Notes: generated by a model not told the origin, from the sequence alone. Shown: positions 5,328-14,361, counted from the stretch's first letter. The stretch: DNA of 33,472 nt from an uncultured Clostridia bacterium (GCA_944363645.1 CALVUR010000012.1:1-33472), one strand, 5' to 3'. A program made the numbers and translations.

Positions 5328-7883
5328 ATGGATAAATTTGTTTTAATTGATGGTAATAGTTTAATAAATCGTGCTTTTTACGCAACACCGCCAATGCAAG
5401 CGCAAGACGGAACGCCTACAAATGCTGTTTATGCGTTTATGAATATGCTTACTAAAATAATTCATGAAGTAAGCCCAAAATATCTTTTGGTGGCGTTTGA
5501 CCGTAAAGAGCCTACTTTTAGGCATAAAATGTTTACCGAATATAAGGGTACACGTAAACCAATGCCGGAAGATTTGGCTGCTCAAATTCCGCTTTTAAAA
5601 GAAATGCTTGATGCCTTAAACATTAAGCACTTTGAACTTGCTGGCTTTGAAGCAGATGATATCATCGGCACGCTTTCAAAAAAATCACCTTGCCAAACGA
5701 TAATTTACACGGGCGATAAAGATAGTTTTCAACTTGTAAATAATACCTCTTCGGTGTATTTTACAAAGCGTGGTATTAGTGATATTGACCAATATACAGG
5801 CGAAAACTTTAAGGAAAAAATGGGTATTAACCCCATAAACATTATTGACTTAAAAGCCTTAATGGGTGATAGTTCAGACAATATCCCCGGCGTTAAAGGT
5901 GTGGGTGAAAAGACTGCTATTTCATTGATTCAAACTTACGAAACTATTGAGAATTTGTATGATCACATTGACGAGATAAAAGGCAAGTTAAAAGAAAAAC
6001 TTACCGAAGACATTGAGTCTTGCAAAATGTCAAAAGTGCTTGCAACAATCAATACAAATGTTGATATTCCTTTAAAGGTTGAAGAATGCGGATATGATTT
6101 TCCTTTTACAAAAACCGCTAAAGAATTTTTTATCAAAGTAGGGTTTGTAAACATTTTAAAAAAGACCGATTTGTTTTTAGATGACGAAGTTTTAGACAAT
6201 TTTAGTCAGCAAAAAAAGTCTGTTAAAGTTGTTAAAATTGCCAAAGAAAAAGAAATTACGAACTTCGTAAAAAGTTCTAAATTTGCGCTTGTTATCGGCG
6301 ATTTTGTAAGTTTTTACACAATGGGCGATGAAGAATATCAGCTTGAAATTAAGCAAAACTTTTTTGATGAAGGCTTTGATTATATTGAAGCCGTTTGCGC
6401 CCTAAAACCTATTTTTGAAGACGAAAAAAACACAGTTATCATTTATAGAAGAAATCAAATTTTGCACCAACTTGAATCGTACAAGATCTATCCAAAGTGT
6501 AAATTTGAAGATGTTTCAATGTTAAAATATTTGGTCGATTATACGGGTAAAGACGAAGAACTTTCAACGGTGTTTACCGCAAAAGGATATGACCAAAATA
6601 CGCCAAGTTATTCGCTTTCAATTTTATATGACGAGTATTTTAACTTATTAAGCGAGCAAGAAAAAAAAGTTTATTACGATATTGAACTTCCGCTTAGCGA
6701 TGTTTTATTTGATATGGAAAAAACGGGCTTTAAAGTTGATATTTTAGCGCTTGAAAAAATGTCAACTGAATATAAGGCGATGCTCGAAGAAATTGCAAAT
6801 AAAATTTATCAACTTGCTGGCGAAGTATTCAATATAAATTCAACAAAACAACTTGCTGAAATCTTGTTTGAAAAATTAAATTTAACACACGGCAAAAAGA
6901 CAAAATCAGGGTTTTCAACAAGTTCTGAAGTTTTAGAAGAATTGATTGACGACCATGAAATTATTCCGCTTATTTTAAAATATAGGCGTATTGCAAAACT
7001 AAATTCCACATATATTGACGGCTTTAGGGGGCTTATTGATAAGCAAACAGGGCTTGTACACACCACCTTTAACCAAGTACAAACAGCGACAGGAAGACTA
7101 TCTTCACGTGAGCCCAATCTTCAAAACATCCCGGTAAGAGATGAAGAAGGTAGGGAAATTCGTCGTTTGTTTAGTGCAAGAAGCGAAGAGAGAGTTTTAA
7201 TTGATGCCGATTATTCACAGATAGAATTAAGGCTTTTGGCTGCTTTTTCGGGCTGTAAACCATTGATTGACGCCTTTAATTCTAGCGAAGATATCCATAC
7301 AGCCACCGCTTCAATGGTATTTGGTGTGCCGATAAGTCAAGTTGATTCGCACATGCGCAGAAGTGCAAAAGCGGTAAATTTTGGCATTATTTACGGTATT
7401 AGCGACTATGGTTTGGCAAAAAACCTTAAAATTTACCCCAAACTTGCCGGAAGTTATATTAAAAAATACTTTGAACTTTACCCCGAAGTTAAAGAATATA
7501 TGAACAAAAATGTTGAAGATGCCAAAAAAAAGGGCTATGCGCTCAGTTTATTCGGCAGAAAGCGTTATATTAGGGAAATAAGTTCGCCCAACTATAACGT
7601 TCGTTCTTTTGGTGAAAGAGCAGCAATGAATATGCCACTTCAAGGCTCTGCTGCTGATATTATGTCGCTTGCGATGATCAATGTTTATAAACGCTTAAAA
7701 GATGGTGGTTATAAATCAAAATTGATATTACAAGTTCATGACGAACTTATTATTGATGCCTTAATAAGCGAGGTAGAAGAAGTTAAAAAAATATTGGTTG
7801 AAGAGATGGAAAATGCTGTAAAGTTAAGCGTTCCGCTTACCGTTTCAGTTTCTGTCGCTAAAACTTGGTATGAAGCAAAATAA
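5328..7883 (+). CDS. polA: DNA polymerase I
   Basis: This 851-residue protein fills gaps and removes RNA primers during replication and repair. The N-terminal 5'-3' flap exonuclease (about 1-290) shows FDRKEPTFRHKMF, FEADDIIGTL, YTGDKDSFQLV and LMGDSSDNIPGVKGVGEKTA. The middle part (about 300-440) sits where the proofreading domain would be, but I see no DxE-type catalytic residues, so it is probably an inactive structural remnant, as in Bacillus PolA. The polymerase domain has motif A DADYSQIELR (metal Asp628), motif B RRSAKAVNFGIIYGIS and motif C QVHDELI (Asp805). It opens a compact run with coaE, a lytic transglycosylase and dtd. The ATG at 5328 has no clear ribosome site; the protein begins MDKFVLIDGNSL, as expected for the family. 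Confidence 0.97.
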   Translation: MDKFVLIDGNSLINRAFYATPPMQAQDGTPTNAVYAFMNMLTKIIHEVSPKYLLVAFDRKEPTFRHKMFTEYKGTRKPMPEDLAAQIPLLKEMLDALNIKHFELAGFEADDIIGTLSKKSPCQTIIYTGDKDSFQLVNNTSSVYFTKRGISDIDQYTGENFKEKMGINPINIIDLKALMGDSSDNIPGVKGVGEKTAISLIQTYETIENLYDHIDEIKGKLKEKLTEDIESCKMSKVLATINTNVDIPLKVEECGYDFPFTKTAKEFFIKVGFVNILKKTDLFLDDEVLDNFSQQKKSVKVVKIAKEKEITNFVKSSKFALVIGDFVSFYTMGDEEYQLEIKQNFFDEGFDYIEAVCALKPIFEDEKNTVIIYRRNQILHQLESYKIYPKCKFEDVSMLKYLVDYTGKDEELSTVFTAKGYDQNTPSYSLSILYDEYFNLLSEQEKKVYYDIELPLSDVLFDMEKTGFKVDILALEKMSTEYKAMLEEIANKIYQLAGEVFNINSTKQLAEILFEKLNLTHGKKTKSGFSTSSEVLEELIDDHEIIPLILKYRRIAKLNSTYIDGFRGLIDKQTGLVHTTFNQVQTATGRLSSREPNLQNIPVRDEEGREIRRLFSARSEERVLIDADYSQIELRLLAAFSGCKPLIDAFNSSEDIHTATASMVFGVPISQVDSHMRRSAKAVNFGIIYGISDYGLAKNLKIYPKLAGSYIKKYFELYPEVKEYMNKNVEDAKKKGYALSLFGRKRYIREISSPNYNVRSFGERAAMNMPLQGSAADIMSLAMINVYKRLKDGGYKSKLILQVHDELIIDALISEVEEVKKILVEEMENAVKLSVPLTVSVSVAKTWYEAK

Positions 7884-7906
7884 TTGATATTTAGCGAGAT
7901 TTTGAT

Positions 7907-8515
7907 ATGCTTAAAGTTGCAATTACCGGCGGGATAGCCAGTGGTAAATCTACAGTATCAAATTTAATAAAACAACTTGGTTATAAAGTTTATGATGCGG
8001 ACAAAATTTACGCAGACCTATTAAATGATAGCGATATTGTGCAAAAAATCAGCAATTTAATGGGCGTTAAACCAATTTGTGATAACGGCAAATTATTGCT
8101 TGATAGAAAGGCTGTTTCAAACAAGGTTTTTAACGATAAAACACTTTTAAACACATTAAATACTTTCACGCATCAACTTGTTTATCAAGAAATTAGCGAA
8201 ATTTTTGAGCAAAACAAGCAAGAAAAGGTGATATTTGTTGAAGTTCCTTTATTATTTGAAAGTGGTGGAGATAAATTTTTTGATAAAGTCATTATCGTAA
8301 TGCGTGATAAAGATCAACGTATCAATGCCGTTATTAGTCGTAATGGCTTAACCGCTGACCAAGTAGAGAAAAGAATGAAAAATCAAGTTGATTATGATAA
8401 TTTTGACCTTACTAAACATACTTTAATATATAACGATGGCAATATAGATTCGTTATATAGTAAGGTTAAAGATGAAATCAAATCAATCGAAAAACAAATC
8501 TCTGCAAATTTTTAG
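7907..8515 (+). CDS. coaE: dephospho-CoA kinase
   Basis: CoaE phosphorylates the 3'-hydroxyl of dephospho-CoA with ATP, the last step of CoA synthesis in the cytoplasm. The 202-residue protein is of normal length. It shows the P-loop GGIASGKST at residues 8-16, the YDADKIYADLL segment with the catalytic Asp, and VPLLFESGGDKFFDKVIIV in the CoA-binding part. It lies 23 bp after polA, the frequent polA-coaE pairing in Bacillota. Its last 44 bases overlap the next gene. The ribosome site (GCGAG) is weak. The type III pantothenate kinase gene (coaX) of the same pathway is at 29.4 kb. Confidence 0.96.
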   Translation: MLKVAITGGIASGKSTVSNLIKQLGYKVYDADKIYADLLNDSDIVQKISNLMGVKPICDNGKLLLDRKAVSNKVFNDKTLLNTLNTFTHQLVYQEISEIFEQNKQEKVIFVEVPLLFESGGDKFFDKVIIVMRDKDQRINAVISRNGLTADQVEKRMKNQVDYDNFDLTKHTLIYNDGNIDSLYSKVKDEIKSIEKQISANF

Positions 8516-9068
8516 TATAACAATAAGCCTTATATTAAGCGCAATTTTGATATTCTTAATTTTTTATAATGTTCAAAAAGTTAAAAGAATAAAAAACTAT
8601 GCTCAACTTGCGTCAACAAGTTTTGGCATAGAAACATCTTTGATTGTGGCAATTATTAGGGTAGAAAGCAATTTTAATTGTAAAGCAGTATCAAATAAAG
8701 GCGCAAAAGGGCTTATGCAAATTACCGACGATACGTTTATTTATACTTGTCAAATGTATACTTTAGATTACAAGGTAGAAGATATATTTGATGAACAAAT
8801 AAACATTATAGTCGGTACTTGCTATTTAAAATACTTGTTTATAAAGTTTAAATCAGTAAATGAAGTCTTGGCTTCATATAACGCAGGGGAAACAAACGTT
8901 AGAAGTTGGCTTAAAGATAAAAGCCTATCAAAAGACGGTAAAACTTTAGATAACATTCCTTTTTTAGAAACAAAAAAGTATGTTGAAAAAGTAAATTATT
9001 TTTACAACTATTACAAGGAAAAATTAAATGAAAGCAGTAGTTCAAAGAGTTACAAAAACAACACTTAA
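8472..9068 (+). CDS. membrane-anchored lytic transglycosylase (SLT domain)
   Basis: This 198-residue protein has one N-terminal transmembrane anchor (about 12-33) and an extracellular SLT-type domain. AIIRVESNFNCKAVSNKGAKG holds the catalytic glutamate in VESNF, GLMQIT follows, and SYNAGE is the later signature. Such enzymes cleave the MurNAc-GlcNAc bond of peptidoglycan, leaving 1,6-anhydroMurNAc. The start overlaps coaE by 44 bp and the end overlaps dtd by 41 bp, both in different frames. AAGG a few bases before the ATG at 8472, and the lack of any later start that keeps the anchor, support this long overlap. Confidence 0.9.
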   Translation: MKSNQSKNKSLQIFSITISLILSAILIFLIFYNVQKVKRIKNYAQLASTSFGIETSLIVAIIRVESNFNCKAVSNKGAKGLMQITDDTFIYTCQMYTLDYKVEDIFDEQINIIVGTCYLKYLFIKFKSVNEVLASYNAGETNVRSWLKDKSLSKDGKTLDNIPFLETKKYVEKVNYFYNYYKEKLNESSSSKSYKNNT

Positions 9069-9465
9069 ATGTGATGGCAAATTGATAAGTGAAATAGGTT
9101 TAGGGCTTGTTGTTTATTTTGGCGTTGCACAGGGCGACACAACAGATAAAGCCGTTTATTTGGCAAGAAAGATTGCCAATTTAAGGGTGTTTGAAGACGA
9201 TAACAAAAAAATGAATTTATCCGTTAAAGATGTAAATGGCGAAATTTTAGCAGTTTCACAGTTTACACTTTTAGGGGAGGTATCGCACGGTAATAGACCA
9301 AGTTATTCTAATGCAGAAGAACCAACCAAAGCAAATGAAATGTATCAATTTTTTATGGAAAAATTAAAAGAAGAAGGCGTACCTGTAAAGCCCGGCGTTT
9401 TTGGTGGCGACATGAAAATTGAACAGTTCAACGATGGACCTGTTACAATTTTATACGAGATATAA
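9028..9465 (+). CDS. dtd: D-aminoacyl-tRNA deacylase
   Basis: Dtd removes D-amino acids (and glycine from tRNA-Ala) mischarged onto tRNA. The 145-residue protein is full length. Both active-site signatures are present: SQFTLLG at about residues 76-82, and NDGPVT near the C-terminus, which supplies the cross-subunit Gly-Pro motif of the dimer. The N-terminus MKAVVQRVTK is standard. AAGGA about 8 bases before the ATG supports a start inside the preceding transglycosylase gene. Confidence 0.97.
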   Translation: MKAVVQRVTKTTLKCDGKLISEIGLGLVVYFGVAQGDTTDKAVYLARKIANLRVFEDDNKKMNLSVKDVNGEILAVSQFTLLGEVSHGNRPSYSNAEEPTKANEMYQFFMEKLKEEGVPVKPGVFGGDMKIEQFNDGPVTILYEI

Positions 9466-9510
9466 AAATCTTCAAAATCAAAGATAAATTGCTTAATTTT
9501 AAAAATAATT

Positions 9511-10179
9511 ATGAACGATGTAATTTTAAAAGAGAAATTGATAAGCGAAGGCGCAACACTTGTTGGCTTTTGTGATTTAGGGTTTTCACCCATTGAAAAT
9601 CAACCTGAACTTAGGTATGCTGTATCAATAGTTGTTAAGTTGTCAGATAGCGTTTTAAAGACCATTGTAGATAGACCAAGCATAAGTTATTTTCAGTATT
9701 ATCGCACGGTAAATTATCGATTAGATCAACTTTGTTTGACGTGCGTAAGATATTTAGAAGATAAAGGTTTTAACGCTTTTCCAATCGCTGCATCGCAAAG
9801 TATACCCACAAATAAGTATAGCGGTATCTTTCAGCACAAAACGGTTGCAAGGCTTTCTGGTCTTGGCTACATAGGTAAAAACGCTTTGTTTATTACAAAG
9901 GAATACGGCAGTAAAGTTAGGCTTGCAACGGTTTTAACCGATATGCCACTATCTCGTGAGGGCGAACTTATTTTAGAAGATTGTGGCGACTGTAAAATTT
10001 GTCAAAACGCATGCCCAATCGGTGCAATCTATGGCGAAAACTTTGAACCTTTAAATCCCAATAAAGATTTACTTGATAGGGAAAAATGTTCGCAAAATAT
10101 GAAACGTTATCAAGATGTTGGTCGTGGCGCTGTATGCGGTCTTTGCATTAAGGCTTGTCCCAAAAACAAATTAAAATAA
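9511..10179 (+). CDS. double 4Fe-4S cluster protein, QueG-related
   Basis: This 222-residue protein has the C-terminal arrangement of epoxyqueuosine reductase relatives. The cysteine sets are CGDCKICQNACPIGAI and C...VCGLCIKACP, enough for two 4Fe-4S clusters. The central part, HKTVARLSGLGYIGKNALFIT, matches the family. QueG proper is about 370-380 residues with a longer N-terminal cobalamin-binding region and C-terminal repeats. This one is much shorter, so it belongs to the shorter '4Fe-4S double cluster' group whose reaction is not established. I would not call it a queuosine enzyme. It follows dtd by 45 bp and probably closes the operon. The ribosome site is poor. Confidence 0.8.
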   Translation: MNDVILKEKLISEGATLVGFCDLGFSPIENQPELRYAVSIVVKLSDSVLKTIVDRPSISYFQYYRTVNYRLDQLCLTCVRYLEDKGFNAFPIAASQSIPTNKYSGIFQHKTVARLSGLGYIGKNALFITKEYGSKVRLATVLTDMPLSREGELILEDCGDCKICQNACPIGAIYGENFEPLNPNKDLLDREKCSQNMKRYQDVGRGAVCGLCIKACPKNKLK

Positions 10180-10343
10180 ATTTTTCAATTTGAATATTTT
10201 TAGAATAGATATTCACAAATCTTTCAAACTCAAATAATGCTGTTTTAAATTTTTCAACTATAATTTTTAAAAAATCACTTTGTTAAGAATATTTGATATC
10301 CAAATGGGCAACAATAAGTCTATAACGATTAAGAGGTGATTTT

Positions 10344-10463
10344 ATGAAAAAGAAAAAACGCAAAGTTGCAAAATTAAGTGAAACCGATTATAATAATTAC
10401 ATCATGAGTTTAAAAGATGAAAGACCTGTTAAAGTTATCATTCCTGAAGAAGATAAAAAATAA
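10344..10463 (+). CDS. 39-residue basic/acidic small protein, unknown
   Basis: A short frame with a very good ribosome site (AGAGGTGA at 10332-10339) and its own terminator 15 bp after the stop. The product is strongly basic at the N-terminus (MKKKKRKVAKLS), then SETDYNNYIMSLKDERPVKV, and ends acidic/basic (PEEDKK). There is no membrane segment or cysteine. I do not recognise a family. The ribosome site, codon use like its neighbours and terminator spacing make it more likely real than chance. The 164 bases before it are AT-rich; I see TATAAT at about 10260 without a convincing -35. Confidence 0.65.
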   Translation: MKKKKRKVAKLSETDYNNYIMSLKDERPVKVIIPEEDKK

Positions 10464-10478
10464 TTTTAAATAAAAAAT

Positions 10479-10504
10479 AAGCCCGGTTTTATCCGGGCTT
10501 TTTT
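10479..10504. terminator. shared terminator between the small protein gene and transketolase
   Basis: AAGCCCGG / CCGGGCTT stem (10479-10486 with 10493-10500), then TTTTG on the plus strand. On the minus strand it starts about 12 bp after the transketolase stop and runs into TTATTTTTTATTT. Confidence 0.9.
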
Positions 10505-10515
10505 GTTATTTTGTT

Positions 10516-12498
10516 TTAGTTTTGTTTACTTTTAACAATAGAAATTTTGGCTTTTTCTGCGATATTTTGAGCGGTAAACCCAAATTTTTCAAACAATTCA
10601 GGATATTTACCAGAAAGACCGAATTGGTCCATGCATACAAGTTCGCCAAAACTGCCAGCGTATTTATACCAAGAATAGGGTGAGCCAGCTTCAACACAAA
10701 CCCTTGCTTTTACCTTTGATGGAATAACGCTTTCACGGTATTTTGTGCTTTGTTTTTCAAACACTTCGATTGAAGGCATTGAAACAACTCTTGCATCGTA
10801 ACCTTCTTTTAAAAGCAATTTTCTTGCTTCGATTGCAACGGGGACTTCTGAACCGGTAGCGATAATAACGCAGTCTGGTGTTTGCTTAATGTTATTTGCA
10901 ACAATATAGCCACCTTTAAGTGCATCATCAAAATTATTGCAACATGGTTGAACTTTTTGACGTGTCAAGCAGATTGCTGTGGGAAGCCCACTTGTTAACG
11001 CTGTGTACCAAGCGGCAGCAGTTTCTAAAGTATCACATGGTCTAAATACTTGTACATTTGGTATAGAGCGTAATGCAATAAACTGTTCTACAGGTTGGTG
11101 TGTTGGACCATCTTCGCCAACACCGATTGAATCGTGCGTTAAAACATAAATTGCGGGTATTTTCATAATGCCGGCAAGTCTTATTGCGTGTTTCATGTAG
11201 TCAGAGAATACAAAGAAAGTTGAGCAGTAAGGTGTTAAACCGCCGTGAACAAGTATACCGTTTACAATCGCACCCATAGCGTGTTCACGTATACCAAATT
11301 GAATGTTAGAACCAGCTCTATTTAAGGGTGAGTATTTGTCTTTACCGTCTAAATAGGTAAGGTTTGATGGTGTTAAGTCAGCACTACCACCAAAAAGGTT
11401 TTCAACATGTTCGCTAACTTTGTTAATAACTGTATGACCTGCGTTTCTTGTTGCAACCGCTTGCGTGTTATCTAAATTTTCAAGATATTTTTTGATATTT
11501 GTGTGGTCATTTAACATCCAATCGTTAAATTTTTGTGCAAGGTCAGGATATTGTTTGGTGTATTCTGCAAACATTTCTTTCCAAGCCTTTTCAGCACGTT
11601 TACCACGATTGATTGCTTTGTTTAGTAATGGTTGAATTTCTTCTGGGTATTCGTAATCAGCGCAAGTCCAACCAAAATTTTGTTTCATCTTTTCCAAGTT
11701 TTCAGCACCGATAGGTGAGCCGTGAACTTTAGAAGTGCCTTGATTTGGTGAGCCGTAACCGATAATGGTGTGGCAAATGATGATTGATGGTTTTTGTTTT
11801 TCCGCTTGCGCTTTAATAATAGCACGCTTAATTGCGTTGTGGTCGTTGCCATCAACTTCTAAAACCTGCCATCCTAAAGCCTTTTGGCGCATAGCAATAT
11901 CATCATCAAAAACGCCTTCGATAGAACCTTCAATGGTGATTTTATTGCAATCATAGAACAAAATCAACTTACCAAGTTTTAAACTTCCGGCAAGAGAGCA
12001 TGCTTCATAACCGATACCTTCCATTAAACAACCTTCGCCACAAAGTGCGTAAGTGTAATGGTCAACAACAGGGAAGCCTTCACGGTTAAATGTAGAGGCA
12101 AGTTTTGTTTCGGCAATAGCCATACCAACAGCGTTTGCAATGCCTTGACCTAAAGGACCTGTAGAAACTTCAACACCGGGGGTGTGCATATATTCGGGAT
12201 GACCGGGCGTTTTAGAGCCAAGTTGACGGAAGTTTTTCAAATCTTCCTTAGAAATTTTATAGCCGAACATATGAAGAAGTGTGTATAAAAGCATAGAGCC
12301 GTGTCCAGATGACAAAACGAATCTATCACGATCAAAAAATTCGGGGTTTTTGGGGTTAAACTTTAAAAAGTCTTCAAAAAGAGTAAAAGCGACTGTTGCC
12401 GCACCCAGCGGAAGACCAGGGTGTCCAGAATTAGCCTCGTTAATTGCAGTTGCAGAAATAACTCTTACAGCATTGACCGCTGTTTGGAAATTGTCCAT
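10516..12498 (-). CDS. tkt: transketolase
   Basis: This thiamine-diphosphate enzyme transfers two-carbon ketol units in the non-oxidative pentose phosphate pathway. The 660 residues are of normal length. Landmarks are NSGHPGLPLGAA, SSGHGSMLLYTLLHMFG, STGPLGQGIANAVGMA, CGEGCLMEGIGYEAC and FYDCNKITIEG. Later come FGIREHAMGAI, GVGEDGPTHQPVEQ and PCDTLE. One oddity: the ThDP/metal motif reads GEG where most transketolases have GDG; the following Asn (DCN) is kept. A TTG 15 bases further upstream would add MSEVF, but GTGAGG lies inside that extension five bases before ATG 12498, so I prefer the ATG. The gene is monocistronic, with its own promoter 120 bp upstream and a shared terminator. Confidence 0.96.
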   Translation of the reverse strand: MDNFQTAVNAVRVISATAINEANSGHPGLPLGAATVAFTLFEDFLKFNPKNPEFFDRDRFVLSSGHGSMLLYTLLHMFGYKISKEDLKNFRQLGSKTPGHPEYMHTPGVEVSTGPLGQGIANAVGMAIAETKLASTFNREGFPVVDHYTYALCGEGCLMEGIGYEACSLAGSLKLGKLILFYDCNKITIEGSIEGVFDDDIAMRQKALGWQVLEVDGNDHNAIKRAIIKAQAEKQKPSIIICHTIIGYGSPNQGTSKVHGSPIGAENLEKMKQNFGWTCADYEYPEEIQPLLNKAINRGKRAEKAWKEMFAEYTKQYPDLAQKFNDWMLNDHTNIKKYLENLDNTQAVATRNAGHTVINKVSEHVENLFGGSADLTPSNLTYLDGKDKYSPLNRAGSNIQFGIREHAMGAIVNGILVHGGLTPYCSTFFVFSDYMKHAIRLAGIMKIPAIYVLTHDSIGVGEDGPTHQPVEQFIALRSIPNVQVFRPCDTLETAAAWYTALTSGLPTAICLTRQKVQPCCNNFDDALKGGYIVANNIKQTPDCVIIATGSEVPVAIEARKLLLKEGYDARVVSMPSIEVFEKQSTKYRESVIPSKVKARVCVEAGSPYSWYKYAGSFGELVCMDQFGLSGKYPELFEKFGFTAQNIAEKAKISIVKSKQN

Positions 12499-12621
12499 AA
12501 AAACCTCACTCAAAATATTTTTTAACGGCGTTATTGTTAAAAATTTGATAATAATAAAGCCGTTATGTAAAGCACATTTTTAATTTTAAATTGCTCAAAA
12601 ATAAAACATGCCTACCAAAAA

Positions 12622-12651
12622 ATTATAACAACTATAAGTGCGTTTAGTCAA
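12622..12651 (-). promoter_or_regulatory. sigma-A promoter of transketolase
   Basis: On the minus strand, TTGACT (12646-12651) and TATAAT (12622-12627) are separated by 18 bp. The resulting leader of about 115 nt contains a long-range inverted repeat, AACGGC (12524-12529) with GCCGTT (12559-12564). The rest of the 368-bp gap to proS is AT-rich, with no gene seen. Confidence 0.7.
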
Positions 12652-12804
12652 GAGAAAACTAAAAATTTAATCACTTAAAATTTTAAATGCCAAAATATTT
12701 GGTCTAAACTGACTTTAAAAGGTTTTACAAAGCCGATTATCCACCAAAAAATTGCCACAAATCTCGAAAAAGTATATATATTAAACTAAAAAAACAAATT
12801 TTAC

Positions 12805-12833
12805 TTTACAATTTAATAAACTTTAATTATAAT
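12805..12833 (+). promoter_or_regulatory. sigma-A promoter of proS
   Basis: TTTACA (12805-12810), 17 bp, TATAAT (12828-12833), about 33 bp before the start codon. Confidence 0.75.
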
Positions 12834-12866
12834 TAACATAGCAATTAAATTTTTTAGGAGAATATT

Positions 12867-14297
12867 ATGGCCAAAGAGCAACAATTTGTAAAAAACATTG
12901 CTAATATTGAAGAAGATTTTCCACAGTGGTATACTGACATAGTTATAAAGACCGAAATGGTTGATTATGGTCCAATTAAGGGCACAATGGTAATTAGACC
13001 ATACGGCTATGCAATTTGGGAAAACATTCAAAACGAAATGAACAAATTATTTAAAAAAGAAGGCGTTAAAAATGCTTATTTCCCAATGCTTATCCCAGAA
13101 AGTTATTTAAAACGTGAAGCAGAACACGTTGAAGGTTTTGCCCCCGAAGTTGCCGTTGTAACACATGCTGGTGGCGACAAATTGCAAGAAAATTTGGTTA
13201 TAAGACCTACAAGTGAAACCATTATTTGCGAAATGTTTGCAAAATGGATTCAAAGTTATCGTGATTTGCCTGTTATTATCAACCAATGGGCAAATGTTGT
13301 AAGATGGGAAAAGACTACACGTCCATTTTTAAGGACAAGTGAATTTTTGTGGCAAGAAGGTCATACCGTACACGCCACTGAAGAAGAAGCCCGTGAAGAA
13401 GCAATCAAGATGCTTAAACTTTACGAAAAATTCTTCAATGAATGCCTTGCTATTCCTGTATTTACAGGTATTAAAACTGAAAAAGAAAAATTTGCAGGTG
13501 CAGTTGAAACTTATGGTTTAGAAGCCATGATGCTTGACGGTAAAAGTTTACAAGCAGGCACATCACACTATTTAGGCACTAACTTTGCAAAGGCTTTTAA
13601 CATGAAGTTTTTGGACAAAGACAATGTACTTAAATATGGCTATTCAACAAGTTGGGGCACTTCAACACGTATGATCGGTGCAATCGTTATGGCGCACGGC
13701 GACCAACGTGGTTTATCACTTCCACCTGTAATTGCGCCAATTCAAGTAATTGTTATACCTATCGCTCAATTTAAAGAAGGCGTTATGGATAAGGCTAAAG
13801 AAATTACAGAAAAACTTTGCGCAATGGATATCAGGGCAGAACTTGACGCAAGGGATGCAAGCCCAGGTTGGAAGTTTAACGAATGGGAAATGAAAGGCTG
13901 TCCTATAAGGCTTGAAATTGGTCCACGTGATATTGAAGCAAACCAATGCGTAATTTCACGCCGTGATAATTTTGAAAAGTTTACACTTTCTTTAGATGAA
14001 CTTGATAAAATTCCTGAACTTTTGGCAACCATTCAAAAGGATATGCTTGTTAAATCTACAAAGATGCGTGATAGCAAGATTAAAGAAGCTGGTAGTATTA
14101 AGGAAATTTTAGACGGTGTTGAAGGTAAAAACTTTGTAAAGGCCAACTGGTGTGGTTGCCGTGAATGCGAAGATAAGATTAAAGCAGAAACAGCAGCAAC
14201 ATCAAGGGTAATTGTTGGCGATGCTGAAGAAGGCGAAGTTTGTGCCGTTTGTGGCAAAAAGGCAACAAAGAAAGTTTTGTTTGCACGTGCTTACTAA
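12867..14297 (+). CDS. proS: prolyl-tRNA synthetase, archaeal/eukaryal type
   Basis: This class II synthetase charges tRNA-Pro. The 476-residue form, without the editing insert of the bacterial type, belongs to the archaeal/eukaryal-like ProRS found in a subset of bacteria. Visible are YGPIKGTMVIRPYGYAIWEN, VIRPTSETII, FLRTSEFLWQEGHTVHA (motif 2) and VMAHGDQRGLSLPP (motif 3). The anticodon-binding domain follows at about 285-390, then a C-terminal zinc domain with CGCRECEDKI and CAVCGKKA. The protein ends ARAY; a C-terminal tyrosine reaching the active site is characteristic of this type. AGGAG at 12856-12860 sets the start. A consensus promoter and a terminator make it monocistronic. Confidence 0.97.
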   Translation: MAKEQQFVKNIANIEEDFPQWYTDIVIKTEMVDYGPIKGTMVIRPYGYAIWENIQNEMNKLFKKEGVKNAYFPMLIPESYLKREAEHVEGFAPEVAVVTHAGGDKLQENLVIRPTSETIICEMFAKWIQSYRDLPVIINQWANVVRWEKTTRPFLRTSEFLWQEGHTVHATEEEAREEAIKMLKLYEKFFNECLAIPVFTGIKTEKEKFAGAVETYGLEAMMLDGKSLQAGTSHYLGTNFAKAFNMKFLDKDNVLKYGYSTSWGTSTRMIGAIVMAHGDQRGLSLPPVIAPIQVIVIPIAQFKEGVMDKAKEITEKLCAMDIRAELDARDASPGWKFNEWEMKGCPIRLEIGPRDIEANQCVISRRDNFEKFTLSLDELDKIPELLATIQKDMLVKSTKMRDSKIKEAGSIKEILDGVEGKNFVKANWCGCRECEDKIKAETAATSRVIVGDAEEGEVCAVCGKKATKKVLFARAY

Positions 14298-14298
14298 T

Positions 14299-14321
14299 TT
14301 GATAGTTTACTATCAATTTTT
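14299..14321 (+). terminator. proS terminator
   Basis: TTGATAG / CTATCAA stem (14299-14305 with 14310-14316), TTTA loop, then TTTTT; directly after the proS stop. Confidence 0.7.
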
Positions 14322-14361
14322 AGAAATAAAATTTTCATAAATAAATTTTTTGTCAAATTGA

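Noticed and set aside
9511..10179. Naming the Fe-S protein queG
   Set aside because: It is about 150 residues shorter than QueG and lacks the long N-terminal and C-terminal parts, so only the relation is supported.
12524..12564. AACGGC...GCCGTT inverted repeat in the transketolase leader as a terminator or operator
   Set aside because: The arms are six bases and 29 bases apart with no T-run and no known regulator match.
12737..12745. DnaA-box-like TTATCCACC as a sign of a replication origin
   Set aside because: A single imperfect box with no cluster and no dnaA/dnaN nearby is expected by chance in AT-rich DNA.
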